Shown: one piece after another, positions 37,037 through 44,533 of the stretch
Numbering within the stretch: the first letter of the stretch is position 1
Layout of the letters: every line of letters begins with the position of its first letter
Source of the DNA: Pedobacter rhizosphaerae
GTDB taxonomy: Bacteria; Bacteroidota; Bacteroidia; Sphingobacteriales; Sphingobacteriaceae
Direction: 5' to 3'
Length of the DNA: 64,000 bases
Assembly: GCF_900111155.1 (NCBI RefSeq)
Contig: NZ_FOGG01000003.1
Span: forward strand, 62,001-126,000
Translations under genes and position numbers: made by a program
The notes under the pieces: model-generated
The model's input: only the letters and a program-made list of their open reading frames with translations
Database searches by the model: none
Told to the model about the DNA's origin: nothing

Positions 37037-37888
37037 ATGAAATTAATAAGATTTGGAGAAGCAGGCTTCGAAAAGCCAGGAATCATTATAGAAGATAAGT
37101 ACTACGATGTTTCTACCTTGGTAAAAGATTATGATGAAGCCTTTTTTGGTGGAGATGGCATAGAAAAACTGAAAAATGATATCAAAACGGCTAACCTTCC
37201 TGAAGTAGATAAAAATGTACGTTTAGGTGCTGCTTTGGCTCGTCCTTCTAAAATCATCTGTGTAGGTTTAAATTATAAAGACCATGCTGCAGAAACCAAT
37301 GCACCGATCCCTGCTGAACCTATTTTGTTCTTCAAAGCAACTTCTGCGATTGTTGGCCCTAACGATAACCTGGTTATTCCTAAAAACAGTAAAAAAACTG
37401 ACTGGGAGGTGGAATTGGCTATCGTTATTGGTAAAAAAGCAAGCTATGTAACCGAAGAAAATGCTTTTGACCACATTGCTGGTTATGTTTTGCATAACGA
37501 TTACAGTGAGCGTGAGTTTCAATTGGAAAGAAACGGTCAGTGGGTTAAGGGAAAAAGCTGTGATACCTTCGCTCCTATCGGCCCTTTCATTGCTACGCAA
37601 GATGAAATTGCCGATGTGCACAACCTTCGCCTTTGGTTAACCGTAAATGGTAAAACCTTACAAGACGGAAACACCGCGAATTTAATTTTTAATGTTCCGT
37701 TCATGATTTCTTATATCAGTCAGTTTATGACCCTTCTACCTGGTGATGTAATTACTACGGGAACACCTGCAGGAGTTGGATTAGGTCAGAAACCAGAGCC
37801 TTGGTATTTGAAAGCGGGTGATGTGGTTGAGTTAGGAATTGATGGCTTAGGAACAAGCAAACAAGTGGTTAAAGCATACGAAGGATAA
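37037..37888 (+). CDS. FAH-family 2,4-diketo-3-deoxy-L-fuconate/rhamnonate hydrolase
   Basis: The 283-residue protein has the full fumarylacetoacetase C-domain: ICVGLNYKDHAAE with His83, metal-binding Glu124 and Glu126 in DWEVELAIVIG, Asp155 in LHNDYSER, GKSCDTFAPIGPF and TTGTPAGVGLG. It is commonly mis-annotated as ureidoglycolate lyase. In the non-phosphorylative L-fucose or L-rhamnose pathway this family cleaves the 2,4-diketo acid to pyruvate plus L-lactate. It follows the SDR gene by 24 bp and precedes the lactonase by 25 bp. The nearby lutABC genes would consume the lactate produced. Confidence 0.82.
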   Translation: MKLIRFGEAGFEKPGIIIEDKYYDVSTLVKDYDEAFFGGDGIEKLKNDIKTANLPEVDKNVRLGAALARPSKIICVGLNYKDHAAETNAPIPAEPILFFKATSAIVGPNDNLVIPKNSKKTDWEVELAIVIGKKASYVTEENAFDHIAGYVLHNDYSEREFQLERNGQWVKGKSCDTFAPIGPFIATQDEIADVHNLRLWLTVNGKTLQDGNTANLIFNVPFMISYISQFMTLLPGDVITTGTPAGVGLGQKPEPWYLKAGDVVELGIDGLGTSKQVVKAYEG

Positions 37889-37913
37889 TATTAACAGATA
37901 AAGTAAATCAATT

Positions 37914-38738
37914 ATGATAGATACGCACGTACATTTTTGGAATTTCGACCCGGTTAGAGATAGCTGGATTACAGCGGATATGCAAACTATACGCAACGAT
38001 TTTAACCCCAAAAACTTACTTCGTATTTATAATGAGTTACAAATTACTGGTTGCATAGCTGTTCAGGCTAGTCAAACGGAAGAGGAAAATCACTTCCTTC
38101 TTTCATTGGCAGAGCAGAACGACATTATTAAAGGTATTGTAGGCTGGATTGATTTACGCTCACCAAAACTGGAAGAGCGATTAAATTACTGGAAATCTTT
38201 TAACCTGATTAAAGGCTGGAGACACGTGCTTCAGGCAGAAAACAGCGATTTTATTCTTTCCAGGGAATTGATTAACGGCATCAAAAAGTTAAAAGACTTT
38301 AATTACACCTACGACCTTTTGGTTTACCACAACCAGTTGCCCGAATTGATTCAAATGGTTGATCAAATTCCTGATCAACCATTTGTATTAGACCATTGCG
38401 GAAAACCGGATGTAAAAAAACAGGATTTAAAAACCTGGACTCAAAATATCCAAACCCTTGCCCAAAACCCATTGGTGCATTGCAAAATTTCAGGCTTATT
38501 TGCCGAGGCAGATTGGAAAAACTGGAAAGAAGAAGAACTCTTTAACTGCTTCGATGTCATCTTCGAACATTTTGGCCCCGAACGCGTCATGTATGGCAGT
38601 GATTGGCCGGTCATGTTAATCAGTCGCCCCTATGCCGATTGGTTCAACCTGGTTCAAAAATATACTTCCAGATTTAGTGCAGCAGAAAACGACTTGATCT
38701 TCGATAAAAACGCAAGGCGTTTCTATCTAAACTCCTGA
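37914..38738 (+). CDS. Amidohydrolase_2 sugar lactonase (L-fuconolactonase-like)
   Basis: The 274-residue TIM-barrel metal hydrolase has HVHFW near the N-terminus (His5, His7), FVLDHCGKPDV near 160, HCKISGL near 185 and YGSDWPV with the catalytic Asp near 242. This matches the PF04909 group that includes L-fucono-1,5-lactonase and L-rhamnono-lactonase. It would open the lactone made by the first dehydrogenase step. The dehydratase and first dehydrogenase of the pathway are not encoded in this window. The TGA stop at 38736-38738 lies inside the left arm of the palindrome that starts the RAYT module. Confidence 0.82.
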   Translation: MIDTHVHFWNFDPVRDSWITADMQTIRNDFNPKNLLRIYNELQITGCIAVQASQTEEENHFLLSLAEQNDIIKGIVGWIDLRSPKLEERLNYWKSFNLIKGWRHVLQAENSDFILSRELINGIKKLKDFNYTYDLLVYHNQLPELIQMVDQIPDQPFVLDHCGKPDVKKQDLKTWTQNIQTLAQNPLVHCKISGLFAEADWKNWKEEELFNCFDVIFEHFGPERVMYGSDWPVMLISRPYADWFNLVQKYTSRFSAAENDLIFDKNARRFYLNS

Positions 38739-38778
38739 AGTCTGCACAAACATGTGGCAAACGAGACTTCAGGAGTTT
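38729..38778. repeat. REP-like palindrome upstream of RAYT
   Basis: Two perfect 14-bp arms, AAACTCCTGAAGTC (38729-38742) and GACTTCAGGAGTTT (38765-38778), flank a 22-base centre. The structure begins inside the lactonase gene and could also serve as its terminator. A related palindrome lies on the other side of the RAYT gene. Confidence 0.75.
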
Positions 38779-38827
38779 ATTAGCCAAGGACTTCACCCAT
38801 CATCCCTCTTACCAAACTTTAAAAAGT

Positions 38828-39331
38828 ATGAAAATAGAGGAAAATTCTTTTTACCACATCTTTAACCGCGGAAATAACAAAGGGCTTATCTTTTTTGAAG
38901 AAAGAAATTACGCCTATTTCTTAAACAGGATATCAACCTACCTGCTTCCGCATGCCAGCGTAATCTGCTATTGTTTGATGCCCAATCACTTTCATCTGGT
39001 TGTTAAGGTGCACCACAAAGAAGGATTTGAAAAAGGCATTAAAAATCTCTTTATTTCCTATGCCAAATCTATTAATACTGCTTATAAGCGTGTAGGCTAC
39101 CTATTTCAAGGTAGATACAAGGCGAAACAGATAGATTCTGAAGCTTACTTGCTCAGAAGTGTGGTTTACATCCATCAAAATCCTAAAGCAGCTCAGATGG
39201 TAAGCCATTTAGAAGAATACCCACACTCTTCATATCGCTACTTCCTAAAAGAAGAGGTATCTATTGTAGAAAAAGAAAGCGTTTTAGCCTGGTTTGGCGG
39301 TTTAGATGGCTTTGTACAAAGCCATCTCTAA
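38828..39331 (+). CDS. RAYT (REP-associated tyrosine transposase)
   Basis: The 167-residue protein belongs to the Y1_Tnp/TnpA-REP family. It has the N-terminal FYHIFNRGNNKGLIFFEE typical of RAYTs, the HUH motif in LMPNHFHLVVKV (near 53-64), and FQGRYKAKQIDSEAYLLRSV with the following YIHQNP. RAYTs are single-copy, domesticated relatives of IS200/IS605 transposases that process single-stranded REP hairpins. It is flanked on both sides by 14-bp palindromes whose arms are themselves similar (AAACTCCTGAAGT versus AAACTTCCGAAGT), as expected of a REP-associated gene. It separates two converging operons. Confidence 0.88.
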   Translation: MKIEENSFYHIFNRGNNKGLIFFEERNYAYFLNRISTYLLPHASVICYCLMPNHFHLVVKVHHKEGFEKGIKNLFISYAKSINTAYKRVGYLFQGRYKAKQIDSEAYLLRSVVYIHQNPKAAQMVSHLEEYPHSSYRYFLKEEVSIVEKESVLAWFGGLDGFVQSHL

Positions 39332-39420
39332 ACTTCCGAAGTTTTGCTTTGTTGCAGCCAGATAAACATCGGAAGTCTTGCCGTCGGGTAACGGTAATGC
39401 CAGACCTCGGAAGTTTAGAG
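39326..39420. repeat. REP-like palindrome downstream of RAYT
   Basis: Arms CTCTAAACTTCCGA (39326-39339) and TCGGAAGTTTAGAG (39407-39420) are perfect reverse complements. The left arm includes the RAYT stop codon, and the right arm ends one base before the lutC stop codon. A third half-site, ATCGGAAGTC, lies at about 39368-39377, so the 67-base centre can form alternative hairpins. Its position between convergent genes suits a bidirectional terminator. Confidence 0.75.
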
Positions 39421-39421
39421 A

Positions 39422-40003
39422 TCACTTCAGCAAAAAGATCGTCATGCTTCTGGCACCGTGGGCACCAAGCACCAACGATTGTTCAATATCTGCTGTTTTG
39501 GAAGGCCCTGCAACGAAGGTACCGAAATCATATTCGGCATCAGCCATCTTTTTGTATGCGTCGTGCATGGTGGCCACAATCTGGTTTTCTTCTACCAGCA
39601 TACCCAAATGTTGGGTGATAAATGGTAATACACGGTGGCCCATACGGTCTTCGGTAATCCATACCGCGCCATTTTCAGCTACGGCAAAATGGGTTTTAAA
39701 TACAGCGAATTCCGTATTTACGAAATCGTGGGGTACTTCATCGCCAGTGAAAGGCGTAAAGTAATCTAATTCCTCAATCGGTGTAATGATCCGATCGGAC
39801 TTTGTAAAATGTTCTGAAATGTAAAGGTTAATATCTTCAACTTTCTGAATAACCACGACTTTACCACCAATGAGGTTAATCATCTGACAAAATTTTTCAG
39901 ATACTACTTCATTTGATGGAGAATCGAACTGTAAATCTTCTGGTAATAGCGTGCTTTGAGGTTGGTTATTTAGAATGGCTGATAATATTTGCGCTCTGCT
40001 CAT
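39422..40003 (-). CDS. lutC: LutC/YkgG L-lactate utilisation protein
   Basis: The 193-residue protein matches the LutC/YkgG (LUD) family: MSRAQILSAILNNQP, AVFKTHFAVAENGAVWITED near 105-125, RVLPFITQHLGMLVEENQIV and FVAGPSKTADIEQSLVLGAHG near 160-182. It is the third subunit of the LutABC complex that oxidises L-lactate to pyruvate in the cytoplasm. It follows lutB by 29 bp. Its stop codon abuts the RAYT-associated palindrome. The link to the L-lactate-producing sugar pathway across the palindrome is inferred. Confidence 0.92.
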   Translation of the reverse strand: MSRAQILSAILNNQPQSTLLPEDLQFDSPSNEVVSEKFCQMINLIGGKVVVIQKVEDINLYISEHFTKSDRIITPIEELDYFTPFTGDEVPHDFVNTEFAVFKTHFAVAENGAVWITEDRMGHRVLPFITQHLGMLVEENQIVATMHDAYKKMADAEYDFGTFVAGPSKTADIEQSLVLGAHGARSMTIFLLK

Positions 40004-40032
40004 TGATGTTAATTATTATAGCTGTTGGTTGA

Positions 40033-41400
40033 TTAGGGGTTGTTCTTTTTATACCATTCAGAAAATGATTCTTTCGGTGGTTCTGGCATTTCTCTATGTT
40101 TATACCATGGGTTTAAGCCGTTGTTTACAGTAAAGCCTGCATGTTTCAATGTCCAGCGGCCAATTTTGCCTGCAAGCTTAAATCGGGTTGGAGAAGCTAA
40201 GGTAAAGTTCATTACCTTCATGGCCATGGTTTTTGCGGCAGGAGAATTTCCTTCCTTAACAATTACCTGTCTCCATTTATACAGTTGATCGTGAATATCA
40301 ATTTTTACCGGACATACATTGGTACAAGATCCACAGAGTGTTGATGCAAAAGGCAAATCCGAGTACTTTTTCATATCGAGATTTGGCGCTAAGATTGCAC
40401 CAATTGGCCCTGCAATGGCATTATGATAACTATGACCGCCACTTCTTCTGTATACCGGACAAGTATTCATACAGGCGCCACAACGAATACATTTTAAAGA
40501 GTTTCTAAAGCTCTCTCTGCCTAACTGAACGCTTCTGCCGTTGTCTACCAGCACAATATGCATTTCCTGTCCTTTGCGAGGCTTTTTAAAGTGGCTCGAA
40601 TAGGTTGTGATGGGCTGTCCGGTTGCGCTTCTGGTTAATAACCTCAAGAAAACACCCAAATGTTTCTTCTTAGGAATAAGCTTCTCTATTCCCATACTGG
40701 CAATGTGAATATCAGCAAGGTGAGCGCCCATGTCGGCATTCCCCTCATTGGTGCAAACCACAAATTCTCCTGTTTCTGCTACGGCAAAATTAACGCCCGT
40801 TAAGGCAGATCTTCGTGTTAAAAAAGTCTCCCTTAAATGGATCCTAGCTGTTTCTGTTAGTACCTGAGGGTCGGAAACGCCGGCTTCGGTACCAAGATTC
40901 TCGTGGAAAATCTGACCAATTTCTTCCTTTTTCTTATGGATACAAGGAAGAACGATATGGCTAGGCGGTTCTTTGGCCAATTGAACGATGCGTTCACCCA
41001 AATCCGAATCAATAACGTCAATCCCCTTTTGCTCCAGGTAATCGTTTAAATGGCATTCTTCAGTCAACATCGACTTACTTTTAACCATTTGTGTAATTCC
41101 CTTTGCTGCTAGCAGGCCATGAACTATTTTATTATGCTCTGCGGCATCCGCTGCCCAATGTACCTTAATACCATTGGCCAATGCGTTTTTCTCAAACTCT
41201 TCTAAATACTGATGAAGATTAGAGAGTACATTATTTTTAATCTGGGAGGCTGTTTCTCTCAAAAGCTCCCATTCAGAAATTCCTTGTGCTGCTTTATCGC
41301 GTTTCGCCCTGATCCACCAAAGCGTATCATCGTGCCAATTTACCCGATCTTCATCTCTATTGAAAATTTCTGATAATGCGGGATGCTGTAAGTTACTCAC
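40033..41400 (-). CDS. lutB: LutB/YkgF iron-sulfur L-lactate oxidation protein
   Basis: The 455-residue protein has an N-terminal LUD domain (ALTGVNFAVAETGEFVVCTNEG region near 200-220) and two 4Fe-4S ferredoxin motifs: CIRCGACMNTCPVYRR near 310 and CGSCTNVCPVKIDIHDQLY near 360. This is the LutB layout. It passes electrons from L-lactate oxidation within the LutABC complex. Its start overlaps the end of lutA by 8 bp, a sign of tight coupling. Length and motif order are normal. Confidence 0.95.
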   Translation of the reverse strand: MSNLQHPALSEIFNRDEDRVNWHDDTLWWIRAKRDKAAQGISEWELLRETASQIKNNVLSNLHQYLEEFEKNALANGIKVHWAADAAEHNKIVHGLLAAKGITQMVKSKSMLTEECHLNDYLEQKGIDVIDSDLGERIVQLAKEPPSHIVLPCIHKKKEEIGQIFHENLGTEAGVSDPQVLTETARIHLRETFLTRRSALTGVNFAVAETGEFVVCTNEGNADMGAHLADIHIASMGIEKLIPKKKHLGVFLRLLTRSATGQPITTYSSHFKKPRKGQEMHIVLVDNGRSVQLGRESFRNSLKCIRCGACMNTCPVYRRSGGHSYHNAIAGPIGAILAPNLDMKKYSDLPFASTLCGSCTNVCPVKIDIHDQLYKWRQVIVKEGNSPAAKTMAMKVMNFTLASPTRFKLAGKIGRWTLKHAGFTVNNGLNPWYKHREMPEPPKESFSEWYKKNNP

Positions 41401-42145
41401 TCAGGGCCTCCTTTTCTGCATTTAAAATTTCTGCAATGTGCAGCACCTTAACCTTGCTATTCTTTCTTTTCAAAATTCCTTCCATGTGCATCAAGCAAGA
41501 CATATCTGCTGCTGTGATGTATTCTGCCCCATTCATTAAGTGATCTTCTACCCTATCTTTTCCCATTTTAGCGGAAACAGCTTCTTCTGCCACACAAAAA
41601 GTACCGCCAAAACCACAGCACTCATCGGGTCTGGTGAGTTGGATAATCTCCAATCCCTCTACCTGATTTAATAGTTGCATCGGTTTAGAAAATGGTGTAT
41701 CTACCAGCTCGGTCATGGAAGAAAGGTGTAAGCCCCTTTGCCCGTGGCAACTTTGGTGTAATCCCACTTTATGTGGAAATGACGCTGTGATCTTATCTAC
41801 TTTAAGCACATCGGTTAAAAACTCTACCAATTCATATACTCTTTTGCGGATATGCGTGGCCTGTTGTTCTTTTTGCTCATCGTGCAAGTGATCTTTCACG
41901 TGCAAAACACAACTTCCCGAGGGGGAAACGATGTAATCAAACTCCGCGAAGTTATCGATAAACAGCCGATCGCAATCTTTAGTCAGATGTTCGTATCCTG
42001 AGTTAGCCATTGGCTGGCCACAGCAGGTTTGGTTCTGTGGGTAGTAAACGTCTACACCTAACTTTCTAAGTAATTTGAGTGTAGCTATCGCAGCATTTGG
42101 ATAAAACTGATCTACGTAACAGGGTACAAATAGGCCAACCCTCAT
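41393..42145 (-). CDS. lutA: LutA/YkgE cysteine-rich L-lactate oxidation protein
   Basis: The 250-residue protein carries two CCG (cysteine-rich, heterodisulfide-reductase-type) domains, with CCGQPMANSGY near 42 and DECCGFGGTFCV near 175. It opens with MRVGLFVPCYVDQFYPN, characteristic of LutA/YkgE. It is the first gene of the lutABC operon. No TAnnTTTG promoter was found in the region upstream (42146-42320). No signal peptide is present, so it is cytoplasmic. Confidence 0.95.
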   Translation of the reverse strand: MRVGLFVPCYVDQFYPNAAIATLKLLRKLGVDVYYPQNQTCCGQPMANSGYEHLTKDCDRLFIDNFAEFDYIVSPSGSCVLHVKDHLHDEQKEQQATHIRKRVYELVEFLTDVLKVDKITASFPHKVGLHQSCHGQRGLHLSSMTELVDTPFSKPMQLLNQVEGLEIIQLTRPDECCGFGGTFCVAEEAVSAKMGKDRVEDHLMNGAEYITAADMSCLMHMEGILKRKNSKVKVLHIAEILNAEKEALSE

Positions 42146-42321
42146 CTTTTAATCCCTTTCATAACTGATTTGTCCTTCATTATAAACATGCCTGTTTGGT
42201 TAGTAAAAGCCAGGCAAATTAATCATTTTTTAATGTTTTAACTGTTCTGCACTATCATGTTTTATTGAGCAAATTTGCCCTTTTATTAAGTGAAATGTGA
42301 AAAAATACTTTCGTGTATGTA

Positions 42322-42426
42322 GTATCGAGATTCAAGTATCAAGTATTGAGATTCAAGTATCGAGTATCGAGATTCAAGTATTGAGTAGCAAGTATTGAGT
42401 AGCAAGATTCAAGTAGCAAGTATCGA
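42322..42426. repeat. Heptanucleotide-periodic array, 15 units
   Basis: Exactly fifteen 7-bp units run without a frame break. They use only five words: GTATCGA, GATTCAA, GTATCAA, GTATTGA and GTAGCAA. The first base (G) and last base (A) are fixed and the third base is A or T. Word order looks combinatorial rather than a simple expansion. The array lies upstream of lutA, between it and the array at 42520. Confidence 0.85.
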
Positions 42427-42450
42427 GATGTTAAATCCTGTTATTACATT

Positions 42451-42492
42451 AAACGACGAACCACAGAGATTTCCCTGAAAGATTCGTCGTTT
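42451..42492. terminator. Hairpin between two heptamer arrays, possible terminator
   Basis: A perfect 10-bp stem, AAACGACGAA (42451-42460) with TTCGTCGTTT (42483-42492), encloses 22 bases and continues into TT on the plus strand and TTT on the minus strand. It lies about 100 bp past the mutarotase stop and could end that transcript. Confidence 0.5.
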
Positions 42493-42519
42493 TTATTAGC
42501 GCACAACTGTCAGATCACT

Positions 42520-42589
42520 CTTTCGTCTTTGCTCTTTGTTCTTTGCTCTTTGTTCCTTATTCCTTGCTCTTTATTCCTTGCTCCTTCCC
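42520..42589. repeat. Pyrimidine heptanucleotide array, 10 units
   Basis: Ten 7-bp units start at 42520: CTTTCGT, CTTTGCT, CTTTGTT, CTTTGCT, CTTTGTT, CCTTATT, CCTTGCT, CTTTATT, CCTTGCT, CCTTCCC. The array is strongly strand-asymmetric (pyrimidines on plus) and ends 3 bp from the mutarotase stop codon. Confidence 0.85.
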
Positions 42590-42592
42590 TTC

Positions 42593-43744
42593 CTACTTTA
42601 CAAATTTATAAGTGGTAGAGGTTTGGTAAGTTTCTCCTGGTTTAAGCACTGTTGATGCAAAATTAGCATGGTTTGGTGCATCAGGAAAGTGTTGTGTTTC
42701 TAAGCAGAAAGCAGAACGATGAGGATAGGCTTTACCGCCTTTACCATCATGATCGGCACCCGTAAGGAAGTTTCCGCTGTAAAACTGCAAGCCTGGTTCA
42801 ACAGTATATACTTCTAAGGTAATACCTGTTACAGGGCTAGTTACCTTAGCAACCGGTTTTTTGCCATCGTGGTGTGTTAAAGCAAAATTATGATCGTATC
42901 CTTTACCATACTTTAACTGCTGATCATTTTCATCAATTGATTTCCCAATGGTTTTCGCTTTATTGAAATCGAAGGCTGTACCTGCTACCGGCGTTAACTT
43001 CCCTGTAGGAATCAAAGTAGAATCTACCGGAGTATAAGCGTTAGCATCAATTACCAGTTCGTGATTTAAAATGGTTGAATCGCCCTCCCCGTTAAGGTTG
43101 AAATAAGCGTGATTGGTGAGGTTAACTACCGTAGCTTTATCTGTTGTAGCCGTATAATCAATCTGAAGTGCATTATCATCCTTTAAGGTATACACTACTT
43201 TTACATTTAGTGTACCAGGGTAACCCGCTTCACCGTCTTTAGATACGTAGCTTAGCTCTAATTTCTGACTATCTACCTGTTTAGCCTCCCAAACCTTTGA
43301 GAAAAAGCCATCAGTACCTCCATGAAGCGTATTTACTCCATCATTAAGTTGCAAATTGTACTCCTTCCCTTCTAAAGTAAACTTTCCTTTTCCAATTCTA
43401 TTGCCATATCTGCCAATTAAAGCCCCAAAAAATGGTTCTCCTTTTTTACGATAAGCACCTATACTGTCGTAACCCAGCACTACATCTGTAAGTTTATCAT
43501 TCTTATCGGGCACCAGTAGAGACACTACTCTACCGCCATAATTACTGATGGATACTGAAGCTCCGGATTTGTTTTTTAAGGTATAAAGCCTTACCTCTTT
43601 TCCATCTATAGTGGTATTGTATTTGGATGAATCGCTTTGTGTTGTAGCCTCAGCCTTAGTGCTTGAACCTGAATTACAGGATGTAAATGCTACTGCCAGA
43701 CATAATGCAGCAAATGGTATCGTTCTCAAGAATCTTTTTTTCAT
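42593..43744 (-). CDS. Aldose 1-epimerase (mutarotase), lipoprotein
   Basis: The 383-residue protein has a lipoprotein signal with Cys near residue 23 (AFTSC). The galactose-mutarotase fold is marked by VSISNYGGRVVSLLVPDK, GRYGNRIGKGKF, LHGGTDGF, VVNLTNHAYFNLNGEGD (catalytic His) and FCLETQHFPDAPNHANF (catalytic Glu). It interconverts alpha and beta anomers of galactose or similar aldoses in the periplasm, preparing them for uptake or for a dehydrogenase. It is monocistronic, downstream on its own strand from a divergent HAD gene. Context suggests galactose, arabinose or fucose released by the pectin locus, but the enzyme is general. Confidence 0.92.
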   Translation of the reverse strand: MKKRFLRTIPFAALCLAVAFTSCNSGSSTKAEATTQSDSSKYNTTIDGKEVRLYTLKNKSGASVSISNYGGRVVSLLVPDKNDKLTDVVLGYDSIGAYRKKGEPFFGALIGRYGNRIGKGKFTLEGKEYNLQLNDGVNTLHGGTDGFFSKVWEAKQVDSQKLELSYVSKDGEAGYPGTLNVKVVYTLKDDNALQIDYTATTDKATVVNLTNHAYFNLNGEGDSTILNHELVIDANAYTPVDSTLIPTGKLTPVAGTAFDFNKAKTIGKSIDENDQQLKYGKGYDHNFALTHHDGKKPVAKVTSPVTGITLEVYTVEPGLQFYSGNFLTGADHDGKGGKAYPHRSAFCLETQHFPDAPNHANFASTVLKPGETYQTSTTYKFVK

Positions 43745-43872
43745 ACAGATTTATTTTTGGTTAAGGCTAATGTAGATAAAAAATAAATAACGTTATAGTA
43801 ACGATTATAATTTATTTCAATATTATTGGATTTATTTTTAGCAGCGGAAACAAAGCTATAATTTAGCGACAT

Positions 43873-44532
43873 ATGCAAAAACCTAAAGCTTTTCTATTTG
43901 ACCTTAATGGTACAATCATCGATGATATGCATTACCATACCCAGGCCTGGCATGCCATTATGAAGGATGAACTTGCTGCCAACCTGCCCTATGAAGCGGT
44001 AAAGAAGGAAATGTACGGCAAAAATCACGAGGTATTAGAACGGGTATTTGGCAAGGACAAGTTCAGTTTATCGGAAATGGAAAGATTATCCATTGATAAG
44101 GAAAAGCGTTATCAAGATGGTTTCAGACCGCATTTAGCTTTGTTACCTGGTTTATCAGATTTCTTGATTCAAGCAAAAAAGGCTGATGTATTAATGGCTA
44201 TAGGTTCTGCTGCCATTCCTTTTAATATTGATTTCGTACTTGATGGACTGAACATTCGCGATTATTTTTCTGCTATTGTGAGCGCTGATGATGTAAAAAC
44301 CAGCAAACCCGATCCGGAGACTTTTCTGCAGGCGGCCCAGCTTTTAGGTATAGCTCCTGAAGACTGCCTGGTTTTCGAAGATGCGCCAAAGGGTGTGGAA
44401 GCCGCCCAAAATGCAGGCATGAATTGCGTAGTTGTATTAACTACCCACAGCAAGGCCGAATTTGACGACTATCCAAATATTATTAGCTTTATTGCAGATT
44501 ATAACGACGCTTTTCTAAAAACGCCTTTTTAA
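43873..44532 (+). CDS. HAD-family beta-phosphoglucomutase-like phosphatase
   Basis: The 219-residue cytoplasmic protein has the HAD nucleophile motif FDLNGTIID (8-16; note Asn where most have Asp-Gly), a helical cap with HYHTQAWHAIMKDELA, motif II in IGSAAIPFN, motif III Lys in DVKTSKPDPETFLQAAQLLG and motif IV in CLVFEDAPKGVEAAQNAG. This layout fits the PGMB/phosphosugar phosphatase subgroup. The acid/base residue two positions after the nucleophile Asp10 is Asn12 rather than Asp, which could favour phosphatase loss or an altered mechanism and is worth checking. It is 1 bp upstream of the Nudix regulator gene. Confidence 0.82.
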   Translation: MQKPKAFLFDLNGTIIDDMHYHTQAWHAIMKDELAANLPYEAVKKEMYGKNHEVLERVFGKDKFSLSEMERLSIDKEKRYQDGFRPHLALLPGLSDFLIQAKKADVLMAIGSAAIPFNIDFVLDGLNIRDYFSAIVSADDVKTSKPDPETFLQAAQLLGIAPEDCLVFEDAPKGVEAAQNAGMNCVVVLTTHSKAEFDDYPNIISFIADYNDAFLKTPF

Positions 44533-44533
44533 A

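Noticed and set aside
37037..37888. Ureidoglycolate lyase
   Set aside because: The family is the same, but no purine or allantoin genes are nearby, whereas sugar-acid pathway partners are.
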